Origin: Verrucomicrobiota bacterium
Lineage (GTDB): Bacteria > Verrucomicrobiota > Verrucomicrobiae > Chthoniobacterales > UBA10450
Reading direction: 5' to 3'
DNA: 13,612 nucleotides
NCBI GenBank assembly: GCA_005887855.1
Contig: VBQB01000091.1
Coordinates: 1-13,612 of the forward strand
A program made the translations under genes and the position numbers. Position 1 is the stretch's first letter. Every line of letters starts with the position of its first letter. Positions 1 to 6,323 of the stretch are shown one piece after another. The notes beneath the pieces are model-generated. The model was not told the origin of the DNA, did no database searches, and worked only from the letters and a program-made list of their open reading frames with translations.

Positions 1-1379
1 GTCTTGTTTTTTGGACCCTGTACGATCGCCAATCCGCCATCCTTTTCGATGATCGAAATCTCGCCAAAGAAATCGTTCGTGTATCGCCCAACGTACGCGC
101 TGTTTCGTATCGCAGGTGCAGGCGAGGCAGGTAGTTTAGAATAATCGAAGCCGAGCACCGTACCGACGGCAGCCGGGTTTGAAAATGCCTGTTTAAAGAT
201 GGCAAGCCAATCCTGGGTCGGTTTTCCGTACAAAGCTGTATCGACGAACGTCGTTCCGAGTGCTTCCGCTATGCCAATCGGATACGCGTTCGTGAGAACG
301 ACGATGCCCAATTGTTCGGCCGGCACAAGGTCCACGTAAGTGGCTGTGCCCAACGCAAACGCGCCGGAATGATTCAGGCGCAAGCGACCTTGGTCGTCGT
401 AGCTGACGTTCCACCCAAACCCATAAAAACCCGGTAGCCCTGTGAAGGGACTAAAGCCGGTCAGCATCTGCGGGTAATGCGTCTCAGCCAACGCCTTTTC
501 ATCAACGATTTGTTTTCCCTCAAACTTGCCGTTTGCGAGCTGCAGGCGAATCCATTTCGCTACATCATTGACCGAAGAGCTCACGCCTCCCGCGGGCGAT
601 TGCGCGTCCGCATCGCGTTTAAACTTTTGCACCCATTTGCCGTCCACGAGCACGTGCCCCAACGCCTTGTTCGGCTGGGCGACGAAATCTGCGTAGCGGG
701 AACTCGCCGAAGTCATGCCGAGCGGCTTGAACAATTTCTCATTGGCTGCGGCTTCCCATTCCAACCCATACGCTCTGGCTGCTGCGATGCTTCCTTCGGT
801 AATACCAAAATTCGTATAGGCATAATGCGAGCGAAAACTGCTGTCGGGATGTTGGTACCGCAGACGATATAAAATTTCCGTCCGCGTAAAGCCCACATCC
901 TCGAGCAGGTCTCCGGCGTGCGCGGGCAAGCCGCTGCGATGCGCGTACATGTCGCGGATGGTGATTTCGCGTGTGACCCACGGATCGAACATCTCGAAGG
1001 TGGGATCGAGCGCGCTGAGCTTCGAGTCCCAGGTGATTTTTCCTTCGCCAACCAACTCGGCAACCAGCGTTGATCCAATTGATTTGGAAACTGATGCGAG
1101 CTGGAACACCGTGTCCGCGTCGACGGGGACTTTTGTGTTCGTATCGCGAACGCCGAACCCTTTTGCGTACACCGTCTTGTCTTGAAACACGACCGCGATC
1201 GCCAGCCCAGGTAGCGCATTTTCCTGAATTTGCTTTTGCGCGAGCTTCTCGATTTCTTGAATCGCGTGAGTCACTTGCTCGGAAGTGACATGAGACTTTT
1301 CCGCGGGAGCCGCAGTAGATAGTCCCAAGAGAGTTAGTAATCCGCTGCTGGTAAGAAAGATTCGGTAGAGGATTCGCAT
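1..1379 (-). CDS. Secreted serine hydrolase, class C beta-lactamase / esterase family (partial, C-terminus beyond window)
   Basis: The frame is open from an ATG at 1379 to the window edge, giving 459 codons with no stop. The first ~25 residues form a Sec signal peptide (RI near the start, a hydrophobic core, then STAAPA before EK). The beta-lactamase/PBP fold signatures are in order: SxxK as SVSK with likely nucleophile S96 and K99, YTN at 188-190 (the YxN motif), and HSG at 337-339 in the place of KTG. After about residue 410 comes a YVGRYTN...GE stretch like the small beta-barrel domain (DUF3471 type) that often follows this catalytic domain. Such proteins are usually periplasmic or secreted esterases, D-aminopeptidases or carboxypeptidases. 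HSG instead of KTG argues for an esterase/peptidase rather than a resistance enzyme; the substrate is unknown. No good Shine-Dalgarno precedes the ATG. The next gene upstream on this strand, the NlpC/P60-type gene, ends 158 bases away. Confidence 0.93.
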   Translation of the reverse strand, partial: MRILYRIFLTSSGLLTLLGLSTAAPAEKSHVTSEQVTHAIQEIEKLAQKQIQENALPGLAIAVVFQDKTVYAKGFGVRDTNTKVPVDADTVFQLASVSKSIGSTLVAELVGEGKITWDSKLSALDPTFEMFDPWVTREITIRDMYAHRSGLPAHAGDLLEDVGFTRTEILYRLRYQHPDSSFRSHYAYTNFGITEGSIAAARAYGLEWEAAANEKLFKPLGMTSASSRYADFVAQPNKALGHVLVDGKWVQKFKRDADAQSPAGGVSSSVNDVAKWIRLQLANGKFEGKQIVDEKALAETHYPQMLTGFSPFTGLPGFYGFGWNVSYDDQGRLRLNHSGAFALGTATYVDLVPAEQLGIVVLTNAYPIGIAEALGTTFVDTALYGKPTQDWLAIFKQAFSNPAAVGTVLGFDYSKLPASPAPAIRNSAYVGRYTNDFFGEISIIEKDGGLAIVQGPKNK

Positions 1380-1496
1380 AAAACCGTTGAACTAATCAGA
1401 TGTTCCGACAAAGGCGACGCGAAAACGCGCACTTCAAAGGCTTACGCAACACGAAAACGGAGTCGGCTTGCATTTCGCGCGAAGTGCTTTGGGAGT

Positions 1497-1516
1497 GCAA
1501 TGCGTCTTCGCATCGC
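1497..1516. terminator. Short hairpin downstream of the NlpC/P60-type gene
   Basis: Arms GCAATGCG (1497-1504) and CGCATCGC (1509-1516) pair over 8 bp with one G-U and a 4-base loop. It lies about 20 bases past the stop of the minus-strand peptidase gene. The T-run (TTTT, 1517-1520) is on the plus-strand side, so it looks like a terminator for leftward-to-rightward readthrough, or just a 3' stabilising stem for the minus transcript. The call is weak. Confidence 0.35.
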
Positions 1517-1537
1517 TTTTAATTGTTTCAATTTCAC

Positions 1538-2116
1538 CTATAACCCAACAGGATGCCTTGCGTCGAACCCACGCGGCGGACGATAAATGGTTTGCCATCG
1601 CGGCGCCCATTTGCCGGTGTAACGGTCGTATGGCGTTGTATCGAGTCGGAGGCCGGCAATTACAGCGAATGTGTGACCTTCTCGCGCGTAGATTGTGATC
1701 CATTTGCCAGGGCCGCGGTCACCGTAGTTGCGAAACTCCGTTGAGTTCATCGGCGCGCTGATCAAGCCCCCCGCGCCCAGCACATAGGAGATCGTTCCGG
1801 AACAATCGTAGCCGCGATCATCAAACGACTTGTGACCGCCACCATAACGATAGGGCTTCGAGCGAAGTTGATTTGCAGCCCAGATCGCTCGTTTGACCGA
1901 CAACGGTGCCTTCTTCGGCGCGGCCGCTTGACCGGAATGGAGACGCGCCACTTTGCATGACGCAACCGGGCCTGACGCCGGAAAGTTATCGGCGATTGTC
2001 GATGGAACAATCAGCGCGAAAACAGCTGTGGCGATCAGAATTTTACGAGTGACCGGATAGATGAATTCCTCCGGGACTCTGTCGTATGCCAAAACATCTG
2101 CAGATGAAAAGAACAA
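1538..2116 (-). CDS. Exported NlpC/P60-type cysteine peptidase (putative cell-wall hydrolase)
   Basis: The frame ends with TAG at 1538-1540. The conserved core has DCSG with the presumed catalytic cysteine, within YDCSGTISYVL, and a GHTFAVI stretch about 60 residues later that can supply the catalytic histidine. This is the NlpC/P60 (CHAP-like) arrangement of enzymes that cut peptide stems in peptidoglycan. A signal peptide begins TRKILIATAVFALIV and ends TIADN. The start is unclear. No ATG or GTG precedes the signal peptide in frame. The conventional choices are TTG at 2116 (used here, 192 aa) or TTG at 2092, both giving an unusually long polar n-region and poor Shine-Dalgarno sequences. A strong GGAGG (2072-2068) sits 5 bases before an in-frame ATC at 2062-2060 that would give a textbook signal peptide. 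The family call rests on the two motifs and size; the exact bond cut is unknown. The gene is divergent from the coiled-coil gene at 2240. Confidence 0.8.
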   Translation of the reverse strand: MFFSSADVLAYDRVPEEFIYPVTRKILIATAVFALIVPSTIADNFPASGPVASCKVARLHSGQAAAPKKAPLSVKRAIWAANQLRSKPYRYGGGHKSFDDRGYDCSGTISYVLGAGGLISAPMNSTEFRNYGDRGPGKWITIYAREGHTFAVIAGLRLDTTPYDRYTGKWAPRWQTIYRPPRGFDARHPVGL

Positions 2117-2177
2117 AATTACGAGACTCTGCTTTTTAGAAGCTGAACGCGCAGCAGACTGGCAGGGCGCGACCGCG

Positions 2178-2188
2178 GGGCGCGCCGA
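2178..2188. repeat. Short GC-rich direct repeat, copy 1
   Basis: The core GGGCGCGCCGA (2178-2188) recurs exactly at 2867-2877, with further partial similarity on both sides (roughly 19 of 26 bases). The two copies flank the coiled-coil gene at 2240-2845. It may be a dispersed repeat or chance in GC-rich intergenic DNA. Confidence 0.35.
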
Positions 2189-2225
2189 CCAATGCAGGAT
2201 GATCTGTCGATGCAGCGAGTTTCAT

Positions 2226-2231
2226 GATAAT
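2226..2231 (+). promoter_or_regulatory. Candidate -10 hexamer for the coiled-coil gene
   Basis: GATAAT, preceded by AT, lies 8 bases before the ATG at 2240. Transcription would begin at or next to the start codon, giving a leaderless or nearly leaderless mRNA. There is no Shine-Dalgarno. The -35 is weak (TGTCGA around 2205). Confidence 0.35.
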
Positions 2232-2239
2232 CTTTTGAA

Positions 2240-2845
2240 ATGAGGCGCATGTTGACGCTGTCGGCCACGGTCGTCGTCGCAACAGCGATCATGGCGCTGG
2301 CCGCGGATCAATTACCCCAAAACGAATCCGAAGAACCTGATTCGTTCGACATCGAGCCGCCGTTGTTAAAGCAAAACCTCTCGAACGAGCCGTCATCCGC
2401 GATGCCAGCGCCGGATGGCGATGTTGCGCGTCTGGAAAAACAATTGGAGCGAGCGAAGAGAAGTGCCGCAGGAGCGGAACGTCTTTACAAGATTGGCGTG
2501 CTTGCAAAAGTGGAAGTGGAGCAACGCTTGTTAAAGGTTGTCCGGTGTGAGTCCAACCTCGCGAATGCGCAGCTCGCCCGCGCGAAAGAAGAAGTTGCCG
2601 CGCAAGAATCTCAAGTCGCGGCCGGAGAAAGCACCAAGAACGAACTGGAAGCAGCGAAAGTAGCGCTTGCGCAACTAACGGAAGCCGCGCAAATGGCCGC
2701 GGCAAAGCGTGAGCGGGCGGAATTCGAAGCTGCCGAAGCCAACGTTCGTCGACAACAGAAACTGCTTGCGCTCGGCAGCGCGGATAAATCCGATGTCAAT
2801 CGCGCTCAAGAAAAACTCGCCGAACTGAAAGCGCCGAAAAATTAA
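2240..2845 (+). CDS. Exported coiled-coil protein resembling an isolated TolC-type periplasmic helical domain
   Basis: The protein has 201 residues. Residues 1-22 form a signal peptide (MRRM, a hydrophobic core, then ALAAD). An acidic and proline-rich linker runs to about 60. The rest is Ala/Glu/Lys/Arg-rich helix with heptad character. One motif occurs three times, at about 83-100 (IGVLAKVEVEQ), 126-143 (AAGESTKNELEAA) and 177-194 (LGSADKSDVNRAQ). It is a Gly, then a small residue, Lys, an acidic residue, Val/Leu and two or more residues before Ala or Arg. The pattern resembles the turn at the base of TolC/outer-membrane-factor helices, but there is no beta-barrel and the protein is less than half the size of TolC. 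It is probably a soluble periplasmic coiled coil; function unknown. A second ATG at 2249 is an alternative start. The gene converges on ggt, with 50 bases between the two stops. Confidence 0.75.
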   Translation: MRRMLTLSATVVVATAIMALAADQLPQNESEEPDSFDIEPPLLKQNLSNEPSSAMPAPDGDVARLEKQLERAKRSAAGAERLYKIGVLAKVEVEQRLLKVVRCESNLANAQLARAKEEVAAQESQVAAGESTKNELEAAKVALAQLTEAAQMAAAKRERAEFEAAEANVRRQQKLLALGSADKSDVNRAQEKLAELKAPKN

Positions 2846-2866
2846 ATTCCGTAGAGCGCAACCACC

Positions 2867-2877
2867 GGGCGCGCCGA
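2867..2877. repeat. Short GC-rich direct repeat, copy 2
   Basis: This is an exact copy of the 11-base core at 2178-2188. It lies in the 50-base gap between the coiled-coil gene and ggt. Confidence 0.35.
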
Positions 2878-2895
2878 TCCAGCCGAAATTCCTAC

Positions 2896-4737
2896 TTAAT
2901 ATCCCGCCGCCTGGCCGTCCTTGCGTGATTCGCTGGCGCCGACATAAACACGTTGGCCGTCGTGCATTTCGACTTTGATGGCTTGATAACCGCCGTAGCC
3001 ACCAACATCGAAGCGGACGTCGTGCCCGCGTTTGCGCAGTTCGCGCACAGTTTCATAGAGAATACCGCTCTCCACTTCAACGTAGCCGCCTGATTCAGAC
3101 ATCTTTTCGCCAGTCGGTTCGTTGTCGCCTTCGTGTTGCCAGCGCGACGCGTCCCCGGCTTCCTGCACGTTCAATCCGAAATCGATCTGGTTGGTGAGAA
3201 CTTGGACGTGACCTTGCGGTTGCATGCCGCCGCCCATGACACCGAAGGCTTCCCACGGTTTGCCATCTTTCATGGCGAACCCGGGAATGATGGTGTGAAA
3301 CGGACGTTTGCCCGGCGCGTAAACATTCGCGTGATTCGGATCCATCGAGAAAAGTTCGCCGCGATCCTGAAACATGAAGCCGAGCCCGGGCACGACGATG
3401 CCGCTACCCATGCCACGATAGTTGCTTTGAATCAGGCTGACCATGTTGCCTTCGTCATCGGCAGTGCAGAGGTAAATCGTGTCGCCATCTGGAAGATAGG
3501 CATCCTTGCCTGTCTCGGCGAATAGGCTTCTAGCCTGTCCAGAAACGACAGACTGGAAGTCTGTCGTCCGAGACACGCTGGAAGCGTGTCCTCCATTCAC
3601 CGGATTGCCCGCTTCGATTTTTTTCGCGGCATGATTTGGATCGATTAACTTCCGCCGCTCGGTTGCGTAACTCTTCGAAAGAAGACCGGCGAGCGGAATT
3701 TTGACGAAAGCAGGGTCGGCATAAAATTTCGCACGATCCGCCCAGGCAATTTTTTTCGCTTCAATCATCGCATGGAGCGTCTCGGGCGAATTGCGGCCCA
3801 TTTCTCGCAGATCGAATCCCTCAAGGATGTTCAATATTTGGAGGGTGGCGATACCCTGACCGTTCGGCGGCATTTCAAACACATCGTAACCGCGATAACT
3901 CGTCGAGACTGGCTCGACCCACGTCGATGTGTGCTTCTCGAAATCTGCTTTGCGTAGAAAACCGCCATTGGCCTGCATGAAATTGTCGATCTTGTCCGCG
4001 ATCTCGCCTTTGTAAAAGGCGTCGCGACCTTTCTCGCCAATTAATCGCAGCGTCTTTGCGAGCCCAGGATTTTTGAAAATGTCGCCTTTTGCCGGTGTGC
4101 GCCCTTTGCCGTCGAGTGTGTACGTTTCCAAAAACGCACCTGGCAAGCCCTTGTAAAGGCGCGGACCGAAAGCCCAGTAATACGCAACCAAGTCGGTGGC
4201 TGGAAACCCTTCCTCGGCATAATGAATTGCCGGCAAAAGATCGTCACTCAATTTGAGTTTGCCGAATTTTTTGTGCAGTTCCGCCCACGCGTCCACCGTT
4301 CCCGGCACGCTGATCGGCAACATGCCGAGCGGCGGAATCGTTTCACGATGCAGCTTCGCCAACTCCGCCTTCATCTGCTCGTAACTCAAACCCAGTGGCG
4401 AACGTCCGCTCCCGTTTATTCCGTAAAGTTTATTTTCTTTCGCGCTGTAAACGATCGCGAAAAGATCGCCGCCGATTCCGTTCGAGACCGGCTCCATCAA
4501 ACCGAGCGTTGCGTTTGCCGCGATTGCCACATCCACCGCACTGCCGCCGCGCTTCAAGATATCGAGCCCGGCCTGCGTCGCCGCCGGCACGCTCGTGCAA
4601 ACCATTCCGTGACGCGCCAGGACTTCCGACCGAGTGGCGAAATTCTTCCCGGTAATGCGATCGATTTGAGAATTGGCGACATGCGCAACAGTCGCTAGAA
4701 GGGTTAACGTCGAGATCCACTGAATGAACGTTCTCAT
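2896..4737 (-). CDS. ggt: Gamma-glutamyltransferase (gamma-glutamyltranspeptidase), periplasmic
   Basis: This N-terminal-nucleophile hydrolase transfers or hydrolyses the gamma-glutamyl group of glutathione and related compounds, usually in the periplasm. The 613-aa product starts with a signal peptide (to about residue 23, ...VANSQ). The large-subunit signature is near residue 85 (MEPVSNGIGGDLFAI). The precursor self-cleaves before a threonine, here T420 in DGDTIYL. This predicts a large subunit of about 395 residues after export and a small subunit of 194. Small-subunit motifs are clear: GNMVSLIQSNY, GSGIVVPGLGF, and MGGGMQPQGH for the glycine-rich oxyanion region. The style is closer to the YwrD-like branch than to E. 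coli Ggt. Residues ~383-415 are encoded by an array of short palindromes and look like an insertion in the linker just before T420; otherwise the protein is intact. It is divergent from the gene at 4826 and has no strong Shine-Dalgarno. Confidence 0.95.
   Translation of the reverse strand: MRTFIQWISTLTLLATVAHVANSQIDRITGKNFATRSEVLARHGMVCTSVPAATQAGLDILKRGGSAVDVAIAANATLGLMEPVSNGIGGDLFAIVYSAKENKLYGINGSGRSPLGLSYEQMKAELAKLHRETIPPLGMLPISVPGTVDAWAELHKKFGKLKLSDDLLPAIHYAEEGFPATDLVAYYWAFGPRLYKGLPGAFLETYTLDGKGRTPAKGDIFKNPGLAKTLRLIGEKGRDAFYKGEIADKIDNFMQANGGFLRKADFEKHTSTWVEPVSTSYRGYDVFEMPPNGQGIATLQILNILEGFDLREMGRNSPETLHAMIEAKKIAWADRAKFYADPAFVKIPLAGLLSKSYATERRKLIDPNHAAKKIEAGNPVNGGHASSVSRTTDFQSVVSGQARSLFAETGKDAYLPDGDTIYLCTADDEGNMVSLIQSNYRGMGSGIVVPGLGFMFQDRGELFSMDPNHANVYAPGKRPFHTIIPGFAMKDGKPWEAFGVMGGGMQPQGHVQVLTNQIDFGLNVQEAGDASRWQHEGDNEPTGEKMSESGGYVEVESGILYETVRELRKRGHDVRFDVGGYGGYQAIKVEMHDGQRVYVGASESRKDGQAAGY
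3495..3590. repeat. Tandem array of four short palindromes inside ggt
   Basis: On the plus strand: GATAGGCA/TGCCTGTC around loop TCCT (3495-3514); AATAGGCT/AGCCTGTC around TCT (3521-3539, perfect over the inner 5 bp); ACGACAGACT with its exact complement around GGA (3545-3567, 10 bp); GACACGCT/AGCGTGTC around GGA (3572-3590, 8 bp). The last three share the layout arm, 3-base loop, arm, with the loop next to an AG/CT boundary, and spacers of 4-6 bases. The outermost (3495) may be native gene sequence that happens to fit. The array length keeps the ggt frame open. It reads as peptides such as TTDFQSVV on the coding strand. Confidence 0.85.
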
Positions 4738-4790
4738 TTACTCAGTTTAAATTCGATGTCCGCGAATTGGAAGGAAACGCCGATTTAGGC

Positions 4791-4818
4791 TTGGCGTCTG
4801 ACGCAGACGCCGTACAAT
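4791..4818 (+). promoter_or_regulatory. Promoter with a dyad in the spacer
   Basis: TTGGCG (4791-4796), a 16-base spacer and TACAAT (4813-4818) make a credible housekeeping-sigma promoter. A perfect inverted repeat, GGCGTCTG / CAGACGCC around ACG (4793-4811), overlaps the -35 and fills the spacer, as an operator would. The -10 ends 7 bases before the ATG at 4826, so the transcript would be leaderless. Confidence 0.5.
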
Positions 4819-4825
4819 TCTTGCG

Positions 4826-5056
4826 ATGAAAATGTCATCCGACACCCGAAGAGCGATCAGTGTAATCTGCTTTTATACAGCGCTCCTTTCTTTTCTCATC
4901 GGCATGGCTGGGCGACTCAAAGAGAGCTTTCACGCGCGCGCTGAAATCTCCACGGCGGGATTCGTTGTCGCCGCAGTCCTGGCCGCCTTGGGATTGATTG
5001 CATTCCTATTTTCCTGGGGAGGGAAAACGGATAATCCGACGGAGCCACCGCTTTGA
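4826..5056 (+). CDS. Small two-helix membrane protein, hypothetical
   Basis: The 76-residue product has two hydrophobic segments, about 10-28 (ISVICFYTALLSFLIGMAG) and 44-64 (GFVVAAVLAALGLIAFLFS), joined by a short basic/acidic loop, with a polar C-tail. I do not recognise a family. The start at 4826 sits right after a TACAAT box; a second in-frame ATG at 4832 is possible. No Shine-Dalgarno is present. The gene converges with the spy-like gene. Confidence 0.65.
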   Translation: MKMSSDTRRAISVICFYTALLSFLIGMAGRLKESFHARAEISTAGFVVAAVLAALGLIAFLFSWGGKTDNPTEPPL

Positions 5057-5084
5057 TACCCGAAGAGGGGATCGCGTAAAAGAT

Positions 5085-5114
5085 GCGGCGGCGACCCTTC
5101 CAGATCGCCGCCGT
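5085..5114 (-). terminator. Stem-loop terminator between convergent genes
   Basis: GGCGGCGA (5087-5094) pairs perfectly with TCGCCGCC (5105-5112), extended by one C-G and one G-U pair, around a 10-base loop. On the minus strand the stem is followed by GCATCTTTT, so it best serves as the terminator of the spy-like gene. It could also block transcripts coming from 4826-5056. Confidence 0.6.
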
Positions 5115-5138
5115 TCCCACGGCTCTGAACAACCGAAG

Positions 5139-5519
5139 CTATTCCTGTATTGCGTCGTGAAGCTCTTTGTGCGCGTTCATCATGTCTTGATGAGCTTTCT
5201 GGATGTTATCAAGCTTCTGCTGCTGATCAGGAGTGAGCAGCGGACGAATTTGCGACATAGTACTATCGATCACAGTTTTCGCTTTCTGCATCGCCTCCTG
5301 ATGGATGGCGGCGATTTGCGGTTTGGCCTGATCGAGAATCGGCTGAACCTTGGCCTGTTGATCGGCCGTCAGGTCTAGCCCCTTGGTGAATCGTTCGAGC
5401 GCAAAGCCGTGTCCGTGCCATTGGCCGCCACCACCATGGCCGGGTTGTGCTTGCACCAGGGCAAAGCCGCCAAGCGCGATCGCACCGGCAGCCACAAGTG
5501 TTAATAGATTTCGTTTCAT
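5139..5519 (-). CDS. Spy/CpxP-like periplasmic protein with LTxxQ motifs
   Basis: The 126-residue product has a signal peptide at about 1-24 (KRN, hydrophobic core, ...LVQAQ), then a Gly/His-rich mature N-terminus (PGHGGGGQWHGHG). The remainder is all helical, with the two family motifs LTADQ near residue 50 and LTPDQ near residue 95. Spy and CpxP are periplasmic chaperones or stress sensors induced by envelope damage or metals; this protein is likely one of them. The histidines could bind metal. The upstream region carries the same TGTAACCG/GGTC element as the divergent sigma gene, so it is probably a direct target of that sigma factor. There is no Shine-Dalgarno; the 26 bases just before the TATG are only A and C on this strand. 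Confidence 0.88.
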   Translation of the reverse strand: MKRNLLTLVAAGAIALGGFALVQAQPGHGGGGQWHGHGFALERFTKGLDLTADQQAKVQPILDQAKPQIAAIHQEAMQKAKTVIDSTMSQIRPLLTPDQQQKLDNIQKAHQDMMNAHKELHDAIQE

Positions 5520-5568
5520 AGTTTGTGTTTTGTTTGTTGTTTTGTTAAGCGCTTTTGCGCTCCTGTAG

Positions 5569-5600
5569 CTAATGACCGGGCCGGAATCTCGCCGGTTACA
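5569..5600 (-). promoter_or_regulatory. Candidate ECF-sigma promoter of the spy-like gene
   Basis: Read on the minus strand: TGTAACCG (5600-5593), 15 bases, GGTCATTAG (5577-5569). The start codon is at 5519, so the leader would be about 40-45 bases. The same elements with identical spacing precede the sigma gene on the other strand. An AAC-containing -35 and a GTC-containing -10 are typical of ECF promoters. Confidence 0.6.
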
Positions 5601-5623
5601 TTTTTGTTCTTCTCAAGGAAGGA

Positions 5624-5637
5624 CGATTTCGAAATCG
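5624..5637. promoter_or_regulatory. 14-bp perfect palindrome between the divergent promoters
   Basis: CGATTTC (5624-5630) is followed immediately by its complement GAAATCG (5631-5637). It lies near the midpoint of the two -35 elements, a plausible site for a dimeric regulator. A neighbouring 8-bp hairpin (CGGCGGTT 5641-5648 / AACTGCCG 5653-5660) is weaker. Confidence 0.4.
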
Positions 5638-5676
5638 CTCCGGCGGTTGGGAAACTGCCGTTCCTTGTGACAAAGT

Positions 5677-5708
5677 TGTAACCGCAACGTGCCGAGGCCG
5701 GTCTTAGG
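5677..5708 (+). promoter_or_regulatory. Candidate ECF-sigma promoter of the sigma operon
   Basis: TGTAACCG (5677-5684), 15 bases, GGTCTTAGG (5700-5708), about 27 bases before the ATG at 5736. It matches the spy-like promoter in both boxes and in spacing, suggesting that the sigma factor activates its own operon. Confidence 0.6.
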
Positions 5709-5735
5709 TAATGGTGTGGATGCGCTCTCGATTAC

Positions 5736-6317
5736 ATGGATGATTCTAATGCAAGCGCACTGGTTAAAGCTGCGCTGCAGCATCACGATGAGGCGGCTCG
5801 CGAATTGGTCCGGCAGCTTTATCCGCTCGTGGTCAAATTGGTGCGCGCATATCGTCCGCGCCGAACGGCCGAGGAGGATCTTTGCCAAATGATTTTCATT
5901 AAAGTTTTTCAAAAATTATCGCAATTTTCCGGCAAAGTGCCGCTGGAGCACTGGGTCTCGCGCATTGCGGTCAATACCTGCCTCAATCAAATCCAGTCGG
6001 AGAAAGTGCGCCCGGAACTGCGGCACGCCGACCTGAGCGAAGAGGAGCAAGCGGTGGTGGAGAATCTCGCGGCGTCGTCCAATGAGCTCGCACCGGACCA
6101 GCGAGTTGCTTCGCGCCAATTGGTCGAACATCTTCTCGCCGGCTTAAAACCGGTCGAGCGGCTCGCCATCGATTTGCTATATTTGCAAGGACGCTCCGTT
6201 GAGGAAATCCGCAAAATCACCGGCTGGAGCGCAGCGCTCATTAAAGTGCGGGCGTTCCGGGCCCGACAAAAAATGAAAGATCAGCTCGCCAAAATTTCGG
6301 CAAAGGAAAACTTATGA
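5736..6317 (+). CDS. RNA polymerase sigma factor, ECF (sigma-70 family, regions 2 and 4)
   Basis: The 193-residue protein is the usual ECF size. Region 2 spans about 20-95: AEEDLCQMIFIKVFQKL binds core polymerase, and HWVSRIAVNTCLNQI belongs to the promoter-melting/-10 part. A short acidic linker follows. Region 4, about 125-185, has LKPVERLAIDLLYLQGRSVEEI leading into a helix-turn-helix (ITGWSAALIKVRAFRARQKM) that reads the -35. No region 1 or 3 is present. The stop TGA at 6315 overlaps an ATG (ATGA), coupling it to the next frame. The two later genes encode membrane proteins, so the sigma is probably held by an anti-sigma at the membrane. Its likely promoter is repeated in front of the divergent spy-like gene. 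Confidence 0.93.
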   Translation: MDDSNASALVKAALQHHDEAARELVRQLYPLVVKLVRAYRPRRTAEEDLCQMIFIKVFQKLSQFSGKVPLEHWVSRIAVNTCLNQIQSEKVRPELRHADLSEEEQAVVENLAASSNELAPDQRVASRQLVEHLLAGLKPVERLAIDLLYLQGRSVEEIRKITGWSAALIKVRAFRARQKMKDQLAKISAKENL

Positions 6318-6323
6318 ACAAGG

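Noticed and set aside
477..872. 131-codon plus-strand open frame inside the beta-lactamase-like gene
   Set aside because: It is antisense to a frame carrying SxxK, YxN and HSG motifs in correct order.
2061..2243. 60-codon plus-strand frame whose stop overlaps the coiled-coil gene start
   Set aside because: It begins antisense to the NlpC-type signal peptide, has no recognisable features, and the ATGA overlap is likely chance.
3495..3590. CRISPR-like array
   Set aside because: The units are palindromes with varying arms, only 4-6 bases apart and in frame within ggt; there are no constant repeats or spacers of even length.
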